Shown here piece by piece: positions 54,682 through 63,837 of a DNA stretch of 64,000 nt. Below the pieces are notes generated by a model. The model was not told the DNA's origin. It searched no databases and saw only the letters and a list, made by a program, of their open reading frames with translations. The stretch's first letter is position 1, and each line of letters opens with the position of its first letter. A program made the translations under genes and the position numbers. The stretch is from Streptomyces sp. NBC_01241 (lineage in GTDB: Bacteria; Actinomycetota; Actinomycetes; Streptomycetales; Streptomycetaceae). Location of the stretch: assembly GCF_041435435.1 (NCBI RefSeq), contig NZ_CP108494.1, forward strand, positions 8,218,501-8,282,500, written 5' to 3'.

Positions 54682-54727
54682 CTCGACATCCGACGACAGA
54701 CCTACTCGACATCCGACGACAGACCTA
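54682..54727 (+). repeat. perfect 23-bp direct repeat, two copies
   Basis: Two adjacent identical 23-base units starting CTCGACATCCGACGACAGAC. They lie in the 900-base gap 54393-55289, which has no gene I can support. A plus-strand frame ending 54896 (SLEAAEVGILTGRTGRG) spans the repeat and has coding-like codons but no known family. Confidence 0.85.
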
Positions 54728-55218
54728 TGTGCGCTCTCTCGAAGCCGCGGAAGTCGGCATCCTGACCGGGCGGACCGGCCGAGGCCGCAGGGGCGACGAC
54801 GCCCTGTTGGTGCGCGCCCTGGGCGGGGTCATCCTGGAAGGACCGGCCGAGGTCGCCGCCGCGGCGCAGGATCTCGTCCCGCCCACGCCGGCATGAAGCG
54901 CCGGACGACCTCGTGCGCGCGAAGCTCGCCTTCGTCTCCGCGGCGCAGCAGGTGGTGAACACGCCGCCTCCCGTTCGACAGACGGCTTGCGGGACCGCGT
55001 GGCCCCGTGGCGCGGGTGCACGTCGGTGGCGCGCAGATCACGCGCGTGTCAGAGTCGTACGAGAGGCAGCCTCCGGACGACGGGGAACAGCTGGAGCGGA
55101 ATCGGCGAGATTTCGCTGGCCGGCCGCGCGGACGGAGTGTGCCGGCGCACCCGCGCCGGGGCGTGCCGCTCGTCATGGGATGCGTCCACGACGAGTTGGC
55201 CGAACCTCGTGTAGACCA

Positions 55219-55241
55219 ACTAGGTGACTGAGGCATCTAGT
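55219..55241 (+). promoter_or_regulatory. operator-like inverted repeat before the P450 gene
   Basis: ACTAG and CTAGT separated by 13 bases, about 50 bases before the P450 start. The spacing suits a TetR- or MarR-type dimer. No regulator gene is adjacent. Confidence 0.35.
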
Positions 55242-55289
55242 GGAGGGAGATCGGTAGGAAGCCCTCCATCCAGCTTTGCGAGGCCCGCC

Positions 55290-56495
55290 ATGGCAGACAC
55301 CGAGACCGTCTCCTTCCCGCAGAACCGCAGCTGCCCCTATCAGCCGCCGACGGAGTACCGGCCGCAGCGGGACGGCCGGCGGCCGCTGTCGCCCGTGTCT
55401 TCCGCCAGGCTGTTCGACGGCCGTCGGGTCTGGCTGGTGACCGGGCATGCCGAGGCGCGTGCGCTGCTGGTCGACCGGCGGTTGTCGGCCGACCGGGAGA
55501 ACCCCGCGTTCCCGATGCTCGCCGAGCGGACAGCCGGGAGCGCCAAGCGGCGCGTCGAACTGATCGGTGTCGACGATCCCGAGCACAACGCGCAGCGCCG
55601 GATGCTGATCCCCAGCTTCTCCGTGAAGCGGACCGCCGCACTGCGGCCCCGGATCCAGGAGACCGTGGACCGGCTGCTGGACGCCATGATCGAGCAGGGG
55701 CCGCCCACCGACCTGGTGAGCGCCTTCGCGCTGCCCGTTCCCTCCATGGTGATCTGCGCGCTTCTCGGCGTACCGTACGCCGACCACGACTTCTTCGAGG
55801 CCCAGTCGCGCGCTTTGCTGCGCGGGCCCGGGGCCGCCGATGTCGACAAGGCGCGGGACGCGCTCGACGAGTACTTCCGGGCGCTGATCGAGCGCAAACG
55901 GTCCGACCGGGGTGACGGGCTGCTCGACGAGCTCATCACCCGGCAGCTCGACACCGGGGCCGTGGACGGTGAGGAACTGGTCCGGCTGGCCGAGATCCTG
56001 CTCGTCGCCGGTCACGAGACGACCGCGAACATGATCTCGCTGGGTACGTTCACCCTCCTTCAGCACCCGGACCAGCTGGACCGGTTGCGCACGTCCGCGG
56101 AGCTGATGCCCACCGCTGTCGAGGAGTTGTTGCGTTTCCTCTCCATTGCCGACGGCATCTCACGGTTGGCGACGGAGGACATCGAGGTGGGTGGGGTGAC
56201 CATTCGGGCAGGTGAGGGCGTCGTGCTGTCCACCTCGGTGATCAACCGGGACGAAGCCGTGTACCCGGAGCCGGACGAACTCGACCTCGGCCGGACATCG
56301 CGCCAGCATGTCGCCTTCGGTTTCGGGATCCACCAGTGCCTCGGCCAGAACCTCGCGCGGGCCGAGATGGAGATCGCGCTGCGCACCCTCTTCGACCGGC
56401 TGCCGGGGCTGCGGCTGGCGGCACCCGCCGACGAGATCCCGTTCAAGCCCGGCGACACGGTCCAGGGCATGCTCGAACTGCCCGTGGCGTGGTGA
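55290..56495 (+). CDS. cytochrome P450 (CYP105-like)
   Basis: 401 residues. The oxygen-binding I-helix is LLVAGHETTANMI, the K-helix ExxR is in EELLRFL with its Arg further on, and the haem-ligand Cys lies in FGFGIHQCLGQNLAR. The sequence is of the CYP105 type, with promiscuous hydroxylation of foreign or secondary compounds. GAGG precedes ATG 55290. A ferredoxin gene follows after 28 bases, giving the usual electron-donor pair; no ferredoxin reductase is close by. The substrate is unknown. Confidence 0.92.
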   Translation: MADTETVSFPQNRSCPYQPPTEYRPQRDGRRPLSPVSSARLFDGRRVWLVTGHAEARALLVDRRLSADRENPAFPMLAERTAGSAKRRVELIGVDDPEHNAQRRMLIPSFSVKRTAALRPRIQETVDRLLDAMIEQGPPTDLVSAFALPVPSMVICALLGVPYADHDFFEAQSRALLRGPGAADVDKARDALDEYFRALIERKRSDRGDGLLDELITRQLDTGAVDGEELVRLAEILLVAGHETTANMISLGTFTLLQHPDQLDRLRTSAELMPTAVEELLRFLSIADGISRLATEDIEVGGVTIRAGEGVVLSTSVINRDEAVYPEPDELDLGRTSRQHVAFGFGIHQCLGQNLARAEMEIALRTLFDRLPGLRLAAPADEIPFKPGDTVQGMLELPVAW

Positions 56496-56523
56496 CGGAA
56501 CCCTCCCGGAAAGGATGGCAGTG

Positions 56524-56715
56524 ATGATGCGGATCAGTATCGACAGGGATGTGTGCATCGGTGCCGGTCAGTGCGCGTTGACCGCGCCCGAGGTCTTCAC
56601 CCAGGATGACGACGGATTCAGCGAACTGCTGCCGGGGCACGAGGAGGGCGCCGACGATCCGATGGTGAAGGAAGCCGCTCGCGTCTGCCCGGTGCAGGCG
56701 ATCACGTTGACGTAG
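56524..56715 (+). CDS. 3Fe-4S ferredoxin
   Basis: 63 residues from ATG 56524, after GGAAAGGA (ATG 56515 is in frame but too close to that site). Cluster ligands are in CIGAGQCALTAPEVF and VCPVQAI; as in other P450-partner ferredoxins the position of one normal 4Fe-4S Cys is Ala/Gly, leaving a 3Fe-4S cluster. It delivers electrons to the P450 encoded just upstream. The transposon-type gene converges on it, 26 bases away. Confidence 0.93.
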   Translation: MMRISIDRDVCIGAGQCALTAPEVFTQDDDGFSELLPGHEEGADDPMVKEAARVCPVQAITLT

Positions 56716-56741
56716 CCGCCCTCGCTCGTGGCGTACCGTTC

Positions 56742-58400
56742 CTAGCCAGTGTGCATGAGTGAGTCCTGGACCCACTGATGTGTACTGGGCGCATCCCGAA
56801 CGGTGTTGGATGCACTCGGTCCCCGCTTTCGCGTCCCGTTCGGCGGCACGCCTCCAGGGGCGTGGTCCGTTGCGGGTGGGCGGGTTCCGTCACGCCCCCG
56901 TGCACCTGGCCCGGCCTGGGCGGTCCGATGCCCCGCACGATCACTCCGGTCGTGTGGGGGCGGTGCCGTCCGACGCCGGACCAGGTGTCCGAGGGCGCGT
57001 CGTCCGATCGCGATGCCGGCGGCATCGTGACGGGACATTCTGCGGTGCGGGGTGGCCAGTGGTTTCTGCCAGTGCTGGGCACCCCACATCGAGGTGTAGG
57101 CGGGGTCGACCGCGACCATGCTCAGGCCGTGTTCGGCGGCCATGGAGACCAGCCGGGCCTTGAGCTTCCCGGTCGGGATGCCGGAGATGAGCTGCCGGAA
57201 CCGTTTCTTGCGGCCGTGCTTCTCGCGGGTCTTCTCGGTCGTGAAGTCGAGGTCTTCGATGGCGATCGCGGTAACACCGGCACGCTTCGCCCAGTGGAGC
57301 AGGCGGGTCAGGGCGTGACGGATCTGGGCGTCGCGATGAGCGGTGGTGCCGGACAGGTCGTAGGGGAAGCGGTGCGGGTCGCCGACCGGATTGCCATGCT
57401 GGTCGAGCTGGTAGGCGGCGAAGTGGTCGGTGTTGGTGTCGACGCCGACCATGCCCCTGGCTCGGGCAGTCTCCAGCGGGATGGTCTGGGCGACCGGGCG
57501 TTGCCAGGACGCGGTGAGGTACCAGCGGCCACGGCCGGTGTCGAGGTGGATGCGGTAGGCGACGGCCCGGTTCGCGCCAATGCGATCGGCCCACTCCGTG
57601 CCCCGGTGCGCAAACGCCACGGTCGAGGTGAGGGTATACCGGCCGTACTTGGCGTTGGCCAGGTGCGCGAGAGGGGCGGGCAGTTTGATGGACACTTCAC
57701 CGTCCGGGGTGACGCGGATGGTCTCGTTCCCGAACCGTTTCCCTGACTCGCCGTCGGCGGCGATGAACCAGCGCTCCGCCTCCCAGCGTTCCCGCCACTG
57801 CTCCTCGGTGAGCTGGGCTTCGGCGAGGTGGTGGCGAGTGTTCAGGAGACGTCTGCCGCCCCGCACGACCCGGACCCGTCCGGCCTGCCAGTCGGCGACA
57901 GCGGCATCGCGCCGCGCCTTCAGCACCGCGAGACGGCGGGACTTGTGGAACCACTCGCCCTTGGAGCGGTAGCCACCGGCTGCCCGCTTGGTGCCCCGCG
58001 CGCCGATGGGGAGGGACAGGCGGTGCCGCAGCGTCCCGATCCCGGCCTCCAGCGTCCGGATGTGCGCCGCCTGGCAACGGCGCGCCAGCGCCCACTGATC
58101 GTGCGTGACCTTGGTGATCGCACCCGCGATCCGCGACGACGACTGTGCGGTCAGGGCCCGCTTCCGCGACGCCCAGGTGTCCGCGCTGTGCTCCAGGCCA
58201 TCCGCACAACGGGCCCTGAGGTCACGGGAAGCGAGCGCGCCCTGGTGCTCACCGACTGCCCGCAGAACCTTCTCGTCCTGGGGCGTGAGGTGCTTGAGAC
58301 GGTCCCGGACCGCCACCCCGCACGGCCCGGGCGCCACGAAGGGCGCGGCCAGCTCCCGCACACCACCCACCACAACATCCCCTCCCACGAGACCGGACAC
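56742..58400 (-). mobile_element. tnpB: IS605-type TnpB-related RNA-guided nuclease gene
   Basis: Up to 552 residues. The C-terminal half has the RuvC-like triad: Asp in GVDTNTDHFAAYQLD, Glu in AIAIEDLDFTTEKTREKHG and Asp in MSRHDAAGIAIGRRALG. Between the last two, where classical TnpB has a four-Cys zinc ribbon, there is no Cys (DPAYTSMWGAQHW). The N-terminal half is longer than usual. No tnpA is present. The start may be GTG 58373 (GGGAGGGGAT upstream) rather than 58400. Guide RNAs of TnpB come from the gene's 3' end, here 56700-56900, which carries an imperfect palindrome at 56758-56776. Confidence 0.82.
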
Positions 58401-58567
58401 CTGCTACCCAATCCAACGAGCAGCAGACGCCAAGGTCACCCATTCGGCCCCAGAACTCCCGTTCCGACCCCGCGAAGCCGCCGACAGGACTCACTCCTGC
58501 TCACTAAAACTCACTTCAGCTCAGCAAACCGACAGCAGCTCATAACCCCTGCTCGCGTACCCGCGGC

Positions 58568-59188
58568 CTACTCGAACCGTGCGGTGTCGCCCGCCCCTCG
58601 GCGTACGATCTCCGGTTCGCCACCCGAGAAGTCGATGACCGTGGTCGGCTCGGTGCCGCAGTCGCCCGAGTCGACCACGGCGTCCACCACATGGTCGAGC
58701 CGTTCCTTGATCTCCCAGCCCTGGGTCAGCGGCTCGTCCTCGTCGGGCAGGAGCAAGGTGCTGGAGAGGAGCGGCTCACCGAGGTCGGCGAGCAGAGACT
58801 GAGCGACGACATGGTCCGGAATCCGCACTCCTACCGTCTTCTTCTTCGGATGCAGCAGTTGACGCGGCACCTCCTTCGTCGCCGGGAGGATGAAGGTGTA
58901 GCTGCCGGGCGTCGCGGCCTTGATCGCGCGGAACACATCGTTGTCGATGTGCACGAACTGACCCAGCTGCGCGAAGTTCTGGCACACGAGGGTGAAGTGG
59001 TGACGATCGTCCAGATTGCGGATCGACCGGATCCGGTTGATGCCGTCACGGCTGCCCAGCTGGCACCCCAGTGCGTAACAGGAGTCCGTCGGATACGCGA
59101 CGAGCGCGCCCGATCGGATGCTGTCGGCCACGGTGCGGATGGTGCGCTGCTGAGGATTTTCGGGGTGCACGTCGAAATACTTCGCCAT
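58568..59188 (-). CDS. Sua5/YciO/YrdC-family protein (threonylcarbamoyl-AMP synthase-like)
   Basis: 206 residues of the YciO-like branch: the N-terminal KYFDVHPENPQQRTI, then LVAYPTDSCYALGCQLGSRD, the nucleotide site FTLVCQNFAQLGQF, the KKKTVGVRIPDH strand and PTTVIDFSGGEPEIVRRGAG. The family makes threonylcarbamoyl-AMP for tRNA t6A modification; YciO paralogues have an uncertain role. A TAGACT hexamer lies 6 bases before the ATG and no ribosome site is visible, so the mRNA is probably leaderless. Confidence 0.87.
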   Translation of the reverse strand: MAKYFDVHPENPQQRTIRTVADSIRSGALVAYPTDSCYALGCQLGSRDGINRIRSIRNLDDRHHFTLVCQNFAQLGQFVHIDNDVFRAIKAATPGSYTFILPATKEVPRQLLHPKKKTVGVRIPDHVVAQSLLADLGEPLLSSTLLLPDEDEPLTQGWEIKERLDHVVDAVVDSGDCGTEPTTVIDFSGGEPEIVRRGAGDTARFE

Positions 59189-59249
59189 CCGCCGAGTCTA
59201 GGTGATCAGGACATCGCGCCCGGAACGACGAGGCCCATCCGGCCCGAGC

Positions 59250-60173
59250 TCACTCCTTGACCGCGCCCGCGTTGGCGCCGCTGACGAAGTAGCGCTGGAA
59301 GCAGAAGAACAGCGCGGCCACCGGAATGGTGGACAGCAGGGCCGCCGCGAGTTTCAGCGGATACTGCGTTCCGCCGCCGAGCCCGCCCGACACGAAGCGG
59401 GCCAGGCCCGTGGTGAGCGTTTCGTACTGGCCGGACTGTGTGCTGATGAGGAAGTGCGTGAACTCGTTCCACGACCCCTGGAACGACAGGATCGTCAGGG
59501 TGATCAACGCCGGTCTGGCCATCGGCAGGACGACGGACCAGAAGATCCGGAACACACCCGCCCCGTCGACCCGTGCCGCCTCCTCGACCTCGCGCGGCAC
59601 CGATTCGAAGAACTGCTTCATGATGAAGATGCCCGCCGCGTCCACCAGCAGCGGCAGGATCATGCCGGTGTACGTGTCGAAGAGACCGAAGGTGTTCAGC
59701 ACCAGGAACTTCGGGATGAGCAGGGCCACACCGGGTACCGCGATCACCGTGAGCACAAAGCCGAACAGTACCGAGCGGCCCCGGAAACGCAGCCGCGCCA
59801 GCGCGTATCCCGCCATGGAGTCGAACAGCACCCGGCCCGCCGTCACCAGCACCGCGATCAGAGCCGAGTTGCCCAGCCAGCGCAGGAAGGGCACCCCGTC
59901 CGCGGCCCGGCTCAGCCCGAGCAGCCGCTGGTACGCGGCCGTGGTCGGAGTGGTCGGCAGCAGGGTCAGCGGGTGCGCGGCGGCGTCCGGGTCCGTCTTG
60001 AAGCCCGTCACCAACTGGAGGACGAACGGGAGCAGATAGAGCAGACCCAGCCCGAGCACCGCGCTGTACCCCACCACCCGCCACGGCAGGCGGAATCGGC
60101 TCAGGACGGGACGGCCCCGCTCGTGCGGGGTGCGACGGGGCCGGTCGCGTACGGCCGTAGCGGCGACGGTCAT
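59250..60173 (-). CDS. sugar ABC importer permease (MalG type)
   Basis: 307 residues with six membrane spans and the EAA loop VEEAARVDGAGVFRIFWSVVLP. It begins with a charged, Arg-rich stretch. It forms the inner-membrane channel with the preceding permease. ATG 60173 overlaps that gene's stop by ATGA. No ATPase gene is in the operon; in Streptomyces such importers share the multi-use ATPase MsiK. Last gene of the operon. Confidence 0.9.
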   Translation of the reverse strand: MTVAATAVRDRPRRTPHERGRPVLSRFRLPWRVVGYSAVLGLGLLYLLPFVLQLVTGFKTDPDAAAHPLTLLPTTPTTAAYQRLLGLSRAADGVPFLRWLGNSALIAVLVTAGRVLFDSMAGYALARLRFRGRSVLFGFVLTVIAVPGVALLIPKFLVLNTFGLFDTYTGMILPLLVDAAGIFIMKQFFESVPREVEEAARVDGAGVFRIFWSVVLPMARPALITLTILSFQGSWNEFTHFLISTQSGQYETLTTGLARFVSGGLGGGTQYPLKLAAALLSTIPVAALFFCFQRYFVSGANAGAVKE

Positions 60174-61318
60174 CGGTTCCTCCCGGTACGTACGCCGCGC
60201 TCCCGCAGCGCCCAGCGCTGGAACACGGTCAGGACGAGGATCAGGGCGAGCAGGATGAACGCGATCGCCGCGCCCTGCCCGAAGTCCGCGTTGTCGAAGC
60301 CCGCCGAGTACGACAGGAAGGCGGGCGTGAGCGTCGTGTTGCCCGGAGCGCCCTGGCCCATCACATACACCTGGTCGAACACCTGCCAGGTGGAGATCAG
60401 CCCGAGCGTCAGCACCAGGAACAGCACGGGACGCAGGGCGGGCAGCGTCACATACCGCAGCATCTGACGCCGGTTGACCCCTTCCATCGCCGCCGACTCC
60501 TCCAGTTCCCGCGGGATGTTCTGGAGCGCCGCGAGGAAGATCAGCATGAAGCTGCCGGAGGTCGTCCACACGGCGAGCACGACGAGCGTGCACATCGCGA
60601 CCGAGGGACCCGAGAGCCACTCGAACCACGACAGCCCCAGCATGGAGTGATCTGCCAGCATCCCGGTGGGCCGTTCGGGATCGACGATCCCCAGACCTCC
60701 CAGGATCAGGGAGAGCACCCCGCGCGGGTCCGCGAACCAGTTCGGTCCCTTGACCCCGATCCAGGACAGGATGGAGTTGACGGCTCCGCTGCCCTGGAAA
60801 AGGAAGAGGAAGACGGTGGAGACGGCGATGGAGCTGGTGACCGACGGGAGGAAGAACGTCGTACGGAGGGCGCCGCGCCCCCGCAGCAGTCTCTGATTGA
60901 CGATCAGGGCCAGACCCAGTGCCAGCCCGGTCTGCAGGGGGACGGTGAGCAGGACGTAATAGAGATTGTTGCGCAAGGCCGTGGCGAAGAGGGTGCGGTC
61001 GAGTCCGTCCTGCGTGAGCAGCGACCGGTAGTTGTCCAGGCCGACGAAATCGGCCTGACCGGAGAACGGGTTGGACTGTCCGTCCCAGTGCAGCAGGCTC
61101 ACCCACAGCGCCATCAGGATGGGAAGCACCATGAACAGGCTGAGGACGAGCACCATGGGGCTGACGAACAGCCAGCCCCAGGTGCTCTCCCCGCGAAGGC
61201 CCGCGCGCCGGGCGCGGACCTTCGTGGTCGTGCCGGATTCGCCGGGTGCGCTGTCAGGTGCGCCGGGCGAGCCGGTCGTTCGGGGGGTACCGCTCGCGCG
61301 GATCGTGCGGATGGGCAT
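60170..61318 (-). CDS. sugar ABC importer permease (MalF type)
   Basis: 382 residues. A disordered N-terminal tail of about 45 residues precedes six spans (WLFVSPMVLVLSLFMVLPIL, YYVLLTVPLQTGLALGLALI and others) and the EAA loop ELEESAAMEGVNRRQMLRYV. It pairs with the following permease. A loop of about 45 residues (FADPRGVLSLILGGLGIVDP) is longer than usual. It starts 6 bases after the binding-protein stop. Confidence 0.9.
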   Translation of the reverse strand: MPIRTIRASGTPRTTGSPGAPDSAPGESGTTTKVRARRAGLRGESTWGWLFVSPMVLVLSLFMVLPILMALWVSLLHWDGQSNPFSGQADFVGLDNYRSLLTQDGLDRTLFATALRNNLYYVLLTVPLQTGLALGLALIVNQRLLRGRGALRTTFFLPSVTSSIAVSTVFLFLFQGSGAVNSILSWIGVKGPNWFADPRGVLSLILGGLGIVDPERPTGMLADHSMLGLSWFEWLSGPSVAMCTLVVLAVWTTSGSFMLIFLAALQNIPRELEESAAMEGVNRRQMLRYVTLPALRPVLFLVLTLGLISTWQVFDQVYVMGQGAPGNTTLTPAFLSYSAGFDNADFGQGAAIAFILLALILVLTVFQRWALRERGVRTGRNR

Positions 61319-61324
61319 GGGGGC

Positions 61325-62569
61325 TCAGTTGCCCTTCGCGATCGCCTGTTCGCCGTTGCGCTGAAGGTCGGCGAGGATCTTCTTCGGGTCGGCGGTGCGC
61401 AGCGACTGCAGCTCGGTGTTGAACTGGCTCAGGACCTTGTCGAAGCCGGCGATCGTCACCGGGCCCTGTGCGTAGGCGCTGCCGTCCACCCAGGCCTTGG
61501 CGGCGGGCTGCTTCTCGGCGTACGTCTTGAGCGCGCTCGTCCGCGTCGGCATGACTCCGAACGCGTCGGCGAAGTCGAGCTGCTGCTGCGCGGAGGTCAG
61601 GTACTTCACGAGGTCGACTCCCGCGTCGCGGTGCGCGCTGTCGGCGGCGACGCCCCAGCAGTTGCTGAACGCGAGGGTGCCCTGGCCGGCCGGCCCCGCG
61701 GGCAGCGGCGCGACGGCGTACTTCACCTCGGGGTAGTCGAGCTTCATGCCGCCTTCGAGCCAGTTGCCCTCGATGGTCATCGCGGCCTTGCCCTTGCCGA
61801 GCGCCTCACCGCCCCAGCTGGTGTCCACCTGCTTGGCGAACTTCATCGAGCCCGACTTGAGGAGGGACTGGACGAATTCGAGCCCCTTGGCGTTCTCCGC
61901 GGTGTCGGCGGTCATCTTCTTCTGGTCCGGGTCGGTGAGCCAGCCGCCCGCCTGCTTCATGAAGACGCCGAGCCGCTGGTACTCGTCGCTGGTGACCAGG
62001 CCGGTGACGCCGTTGCCGGTGAGCTTGTCCGCGACGGTCCTCAGCTCCTCCCAGCTCTTGGGATAGTCCTTCTCCGTCAGCCCGGCCTTCTTCCAGAGGC
62101 CGGTGTTGATGGCCAGGCCGAGGGTGGAGGTGTCCTTGGGGAGGCAGACCAGCTTCCCGTCGTACGAGAACGAGGTCCGCAGCTGCTGGGAGAAGTCGTC
62201 GGCGTCGGATATCCGGTCCCCGTACGGGTACAGCGAGCCGCCCTTCGCGTAGTTCGCGAACTGGTCGGAGTTGACGTAGAAGACGTCCGGCGGCTTGTGC
62301 CCGGCGAAGGCCTGGGCAAGCTGCTGGTTCATGTCCTTGGCGACCTCGACGGAGACCGAGTTCCCCGACTTCTTCGTGTACGCGGCGGCGGCGGCCTTGA
62401 CCGCCTGGGTCTCGGCGTCCCCCGAGGTGGCGATCAGTACCGTCAGTTTCTGGTTGGCCGACTTGTCCTGCCTCGGCTTCTTGTCGCTGCCGAAGTCGGA
62501 CGAGCAGCCGGTGGCGGCCAGGAGCGCCGCGCAGGTGGCGAGGGCGGCGACGGCCGTACGGGTTCCCAT
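61325..62569 (-). CDS. sugar-binding lipoprotein of ABC importer
   Basis: 414 residues, family 1 extracellular solute-binding protein. Signal peptide with lipobox LLAATGCSSD, then LTVLIATSGDAETQAVKAAA, DVFYVNSDQFANYAKGG, a central EGNWLEGGMK and GPAGQGTLAFSNCWGVA near the ligand. It captures a sugar or oligosaccharide for the two permeases. The LacI gene lies 93 bases upstream on the same strand. The neighbour debranching-type enzyme suggests an alpha-glucan-derived substrate, but this is inference. Confidence 0.92.
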   Translation of the reverse strand: MGTRTAVAALATCAALLAATGCSSDFGSDKKPRQDKSANQKLTVLIATSGDAETQAVKAAAAAYTKKSGNSVSVEVAKDMNQQLAQAFAGHKPPDVFYVNSDQFANYAKGGSLYPYGDRISDADDFSQQLRTSFSYDGKLVCLPKDTSTLGLAINTGLWKKAGLTEKDYPKSWEELRTVADKLTGNGVTGLVTSDEYQRLGVFMKQAGGWLTDPDQKKMTADTAENAKGLEFVQSLLKSGSMKFAKQVDTSWGGEALGKGKAAMTIEGNWLEGGMKLDYPEVKYAVAPLPAGPAGQGTLAFSNCWGVAADSAHRDAGVDLVKYLTSAQQQLDFADAFGVMPTRTSALKTYAEKQPAAKAWVDGSAYAQGPVTIAGFDKVLSQFNTELQSLRTADPKKILADLQRNGEQAIAKGN

Positions 62570-62662
62570 GAGTTCCTCCAGGGGGATAAAGGCTTGCGGC
62601 TCAGCTGCCCGGAAAGGGCGTGCTGTGAATCGGTGGCCCGTGGAACGGGCGCGGGGGGTGGT

Positions 62663-63712
62663 TCAGTCGTCCGACGCGGACGTGCTGGCACGCACGACGA
62701 GAGACGGTTCGAGCAGGACGCGTTCGGGCGGAGCGCCGGCCTGCGACATCCGGGCCAGCAGAAGCCGGACGCATTCGCGGCCGACGGCCTCCAGCGGCTG
62801 GTCGACGGTGGAGAGTCCCGGGGACAGGAGCGCCGCCGTGGGGGAGTCGTCGAAGCCGACCACCGCGACGTCCGTGCCCGGCACGGCCCGTCGCTCGCGC
62901 AGCGCCTGGTAGCAGCCCAGCGCGAGCATGTCGCTCGCGGCGATCACCGCCGTCGCACCCGCGTCCAGCAGTGGTCCGGCGGCTGTCTGCGCCGAGGCGA
63001 TGTCATCGACACTCTGCGCCCGCCTGCCACGCACCGGAAGGCCGTGCCGTCGCATGGCGCGCTGCCAGCCCGCGGCGCGGTCGTCGCCGACCCCGGAGCC
63101 GCGCGGCCAGCCGAGGAACGCGATCCTGCGATGCCCCAGGCCCACCAGATGCTCGACCGCGGCGTCCGTGCCCGAGGCGCCGTCGACATCGACCCAGTCG
63201 CCGATCTGCCGGCCGGACCACATCCGGCCGAAGGCCACGAACGGCACACGCCGCTTCTCCAGCCAGGCCTGGCGCTGGTCGCCCCGGTCGGTGCCGCTCA
63301 GCACGAAGCCGTCCACGCTGTGCTGGTCGAGGAGTTCCTCGTACCCGTCGAGGCCCGCACTGCCGGGGGGTGAGGCGAAGAGCAGGATCCGGTAGCCCGC
63401 CTCGTCGGCGGTCTGGGACAGGGCATGCAGGAACCGGTCCATGACCGGGGCCGAGGTGCCGGGGGCGGTGGGACGGATGCCGTAACCGATGAGCTTGCTG
63501 GAGCGGGTGCGCAGGGTCTGCGCCGCTCGATGCGGGCGGTAGCCCAGCTCGTCGATGGTGCGCAGGACTCGGTCCAGGGTCTCCGGGCGCAGTAGTTCGG
63601 GCGAATTGAGGGCGTTCGACACCGTCTGCGGAGACACTCCGGCCCGCTGCGCGACTGTGGCCAGGGTCACCGAAGCGGCCTTGGGCGCGGGGGTGTTGGG
63701 GGAGCGGGGCAT
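62663..63712 (-). CDS. LacI-family repressor
   Basis: 349 residues. The N-terminal helix-turn-helix is VTLATVAQRAGVSPQTVSNAL with hinge LGYRPHRAAQTLRTRSSKLI, followed by the periplasmic-binding-like effector domain (VDGFVLSGTDR, RRIAFLGWPRGSG, AVVGFDDSPTAALLSPGLST). It probably represses both itself/the importer genes and the divergent enzyme through the paired operators in the gap. The effector is likely the imported sugar. Confidence 0.92.
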   Translation of the reverse strand: MPRSPNTPAPKAASVTLATVAQRAGVSPQTVSNALNSPELLRPETLDRVLRTIDELGYRPHRAAQTLRTRSSKLIGYGIRPTAPGTSAPVMDRFLHALSQTADEAGYRILLFASPPGSAGLDGYEELLDQHSVDGFVLSGTDRGDQRQAWLEKRRVPFVAFGRMWSGRQIGDWVDVDGASGTDAAVEHLVGLGHRRIAFLGWPRGSGVGDDRAAGWQRAMRRHGLPVRGRRAQSVDDIASAQTAAGPLLDAGATAVIAASDMLALGCYQALRERRAVPGTDVAVVGFDDSPTAALLSPGLSTVDQPLEAVGRECVRLLLARMSQAGAPPERVLLEPSLVVRASTSASDD

Positions 63713-63751
63713 GAGGGTCTCCGGAACCGGGTGTGTGAATGGGCGAGTTCA

Positions 63752-63765
63752 TTGGAGCGTTCCAA
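63752..63765. promoter_or_regulatory. LacI-type operator O1
   Basis: TTGGAGCGTTCCAA, a near-perfect palindrome between the divergent LacI and debranching-type genes, 40 bases before the LacI start. Confidence 0.8.
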
Positions 63766-63770
63766 AACCG

Positions 63771-63799
63771 TTGTCAACGCCCTGATGTCGTCGTTAGGG
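63771..63799 (+). promoter_or_regulatory. predicted promoter of debranching-type gene
   Basis: TTGTCA (63771-63776), 17-base spacer, TTAGGG (63794-63799). It lies between the two operators; the opposite strand of the -35 reads TTGACA and may serve the LacI gene. Confidence 0.5.
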
Positions 63800-63802
63800 T
63801 TC

Positions 63803-63816
63803 TTGGAACGCTCCAA
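63803..63816. promoter_or_regulatory. LacI-type operator O2
   Basis: TTGGAACGCTCCAA, the exact reverse complement of O1. The centres are 51 bases apart, about five helical turns, which would allow looping. It overlaps the expected start point of the rightward promoter. Confidence 0.8.
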
Positions 63817-63837
63817 TGCCTGAGAGGTTCTGCTCTG

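Noticed and set aside
52452..54689. Long upstream extension of pcaI on the minus strand
   Set aside because: It runs antisense through the whole IclR gene; pcaI begins at the conserved MDKVV start near 52451.
60647..63373. 908-codon plus-strand open frame
   Set aside because: It is antisense to the permease, binding-protein and LacI genes and only reflects high GC; the minus-strand proteins are clear.
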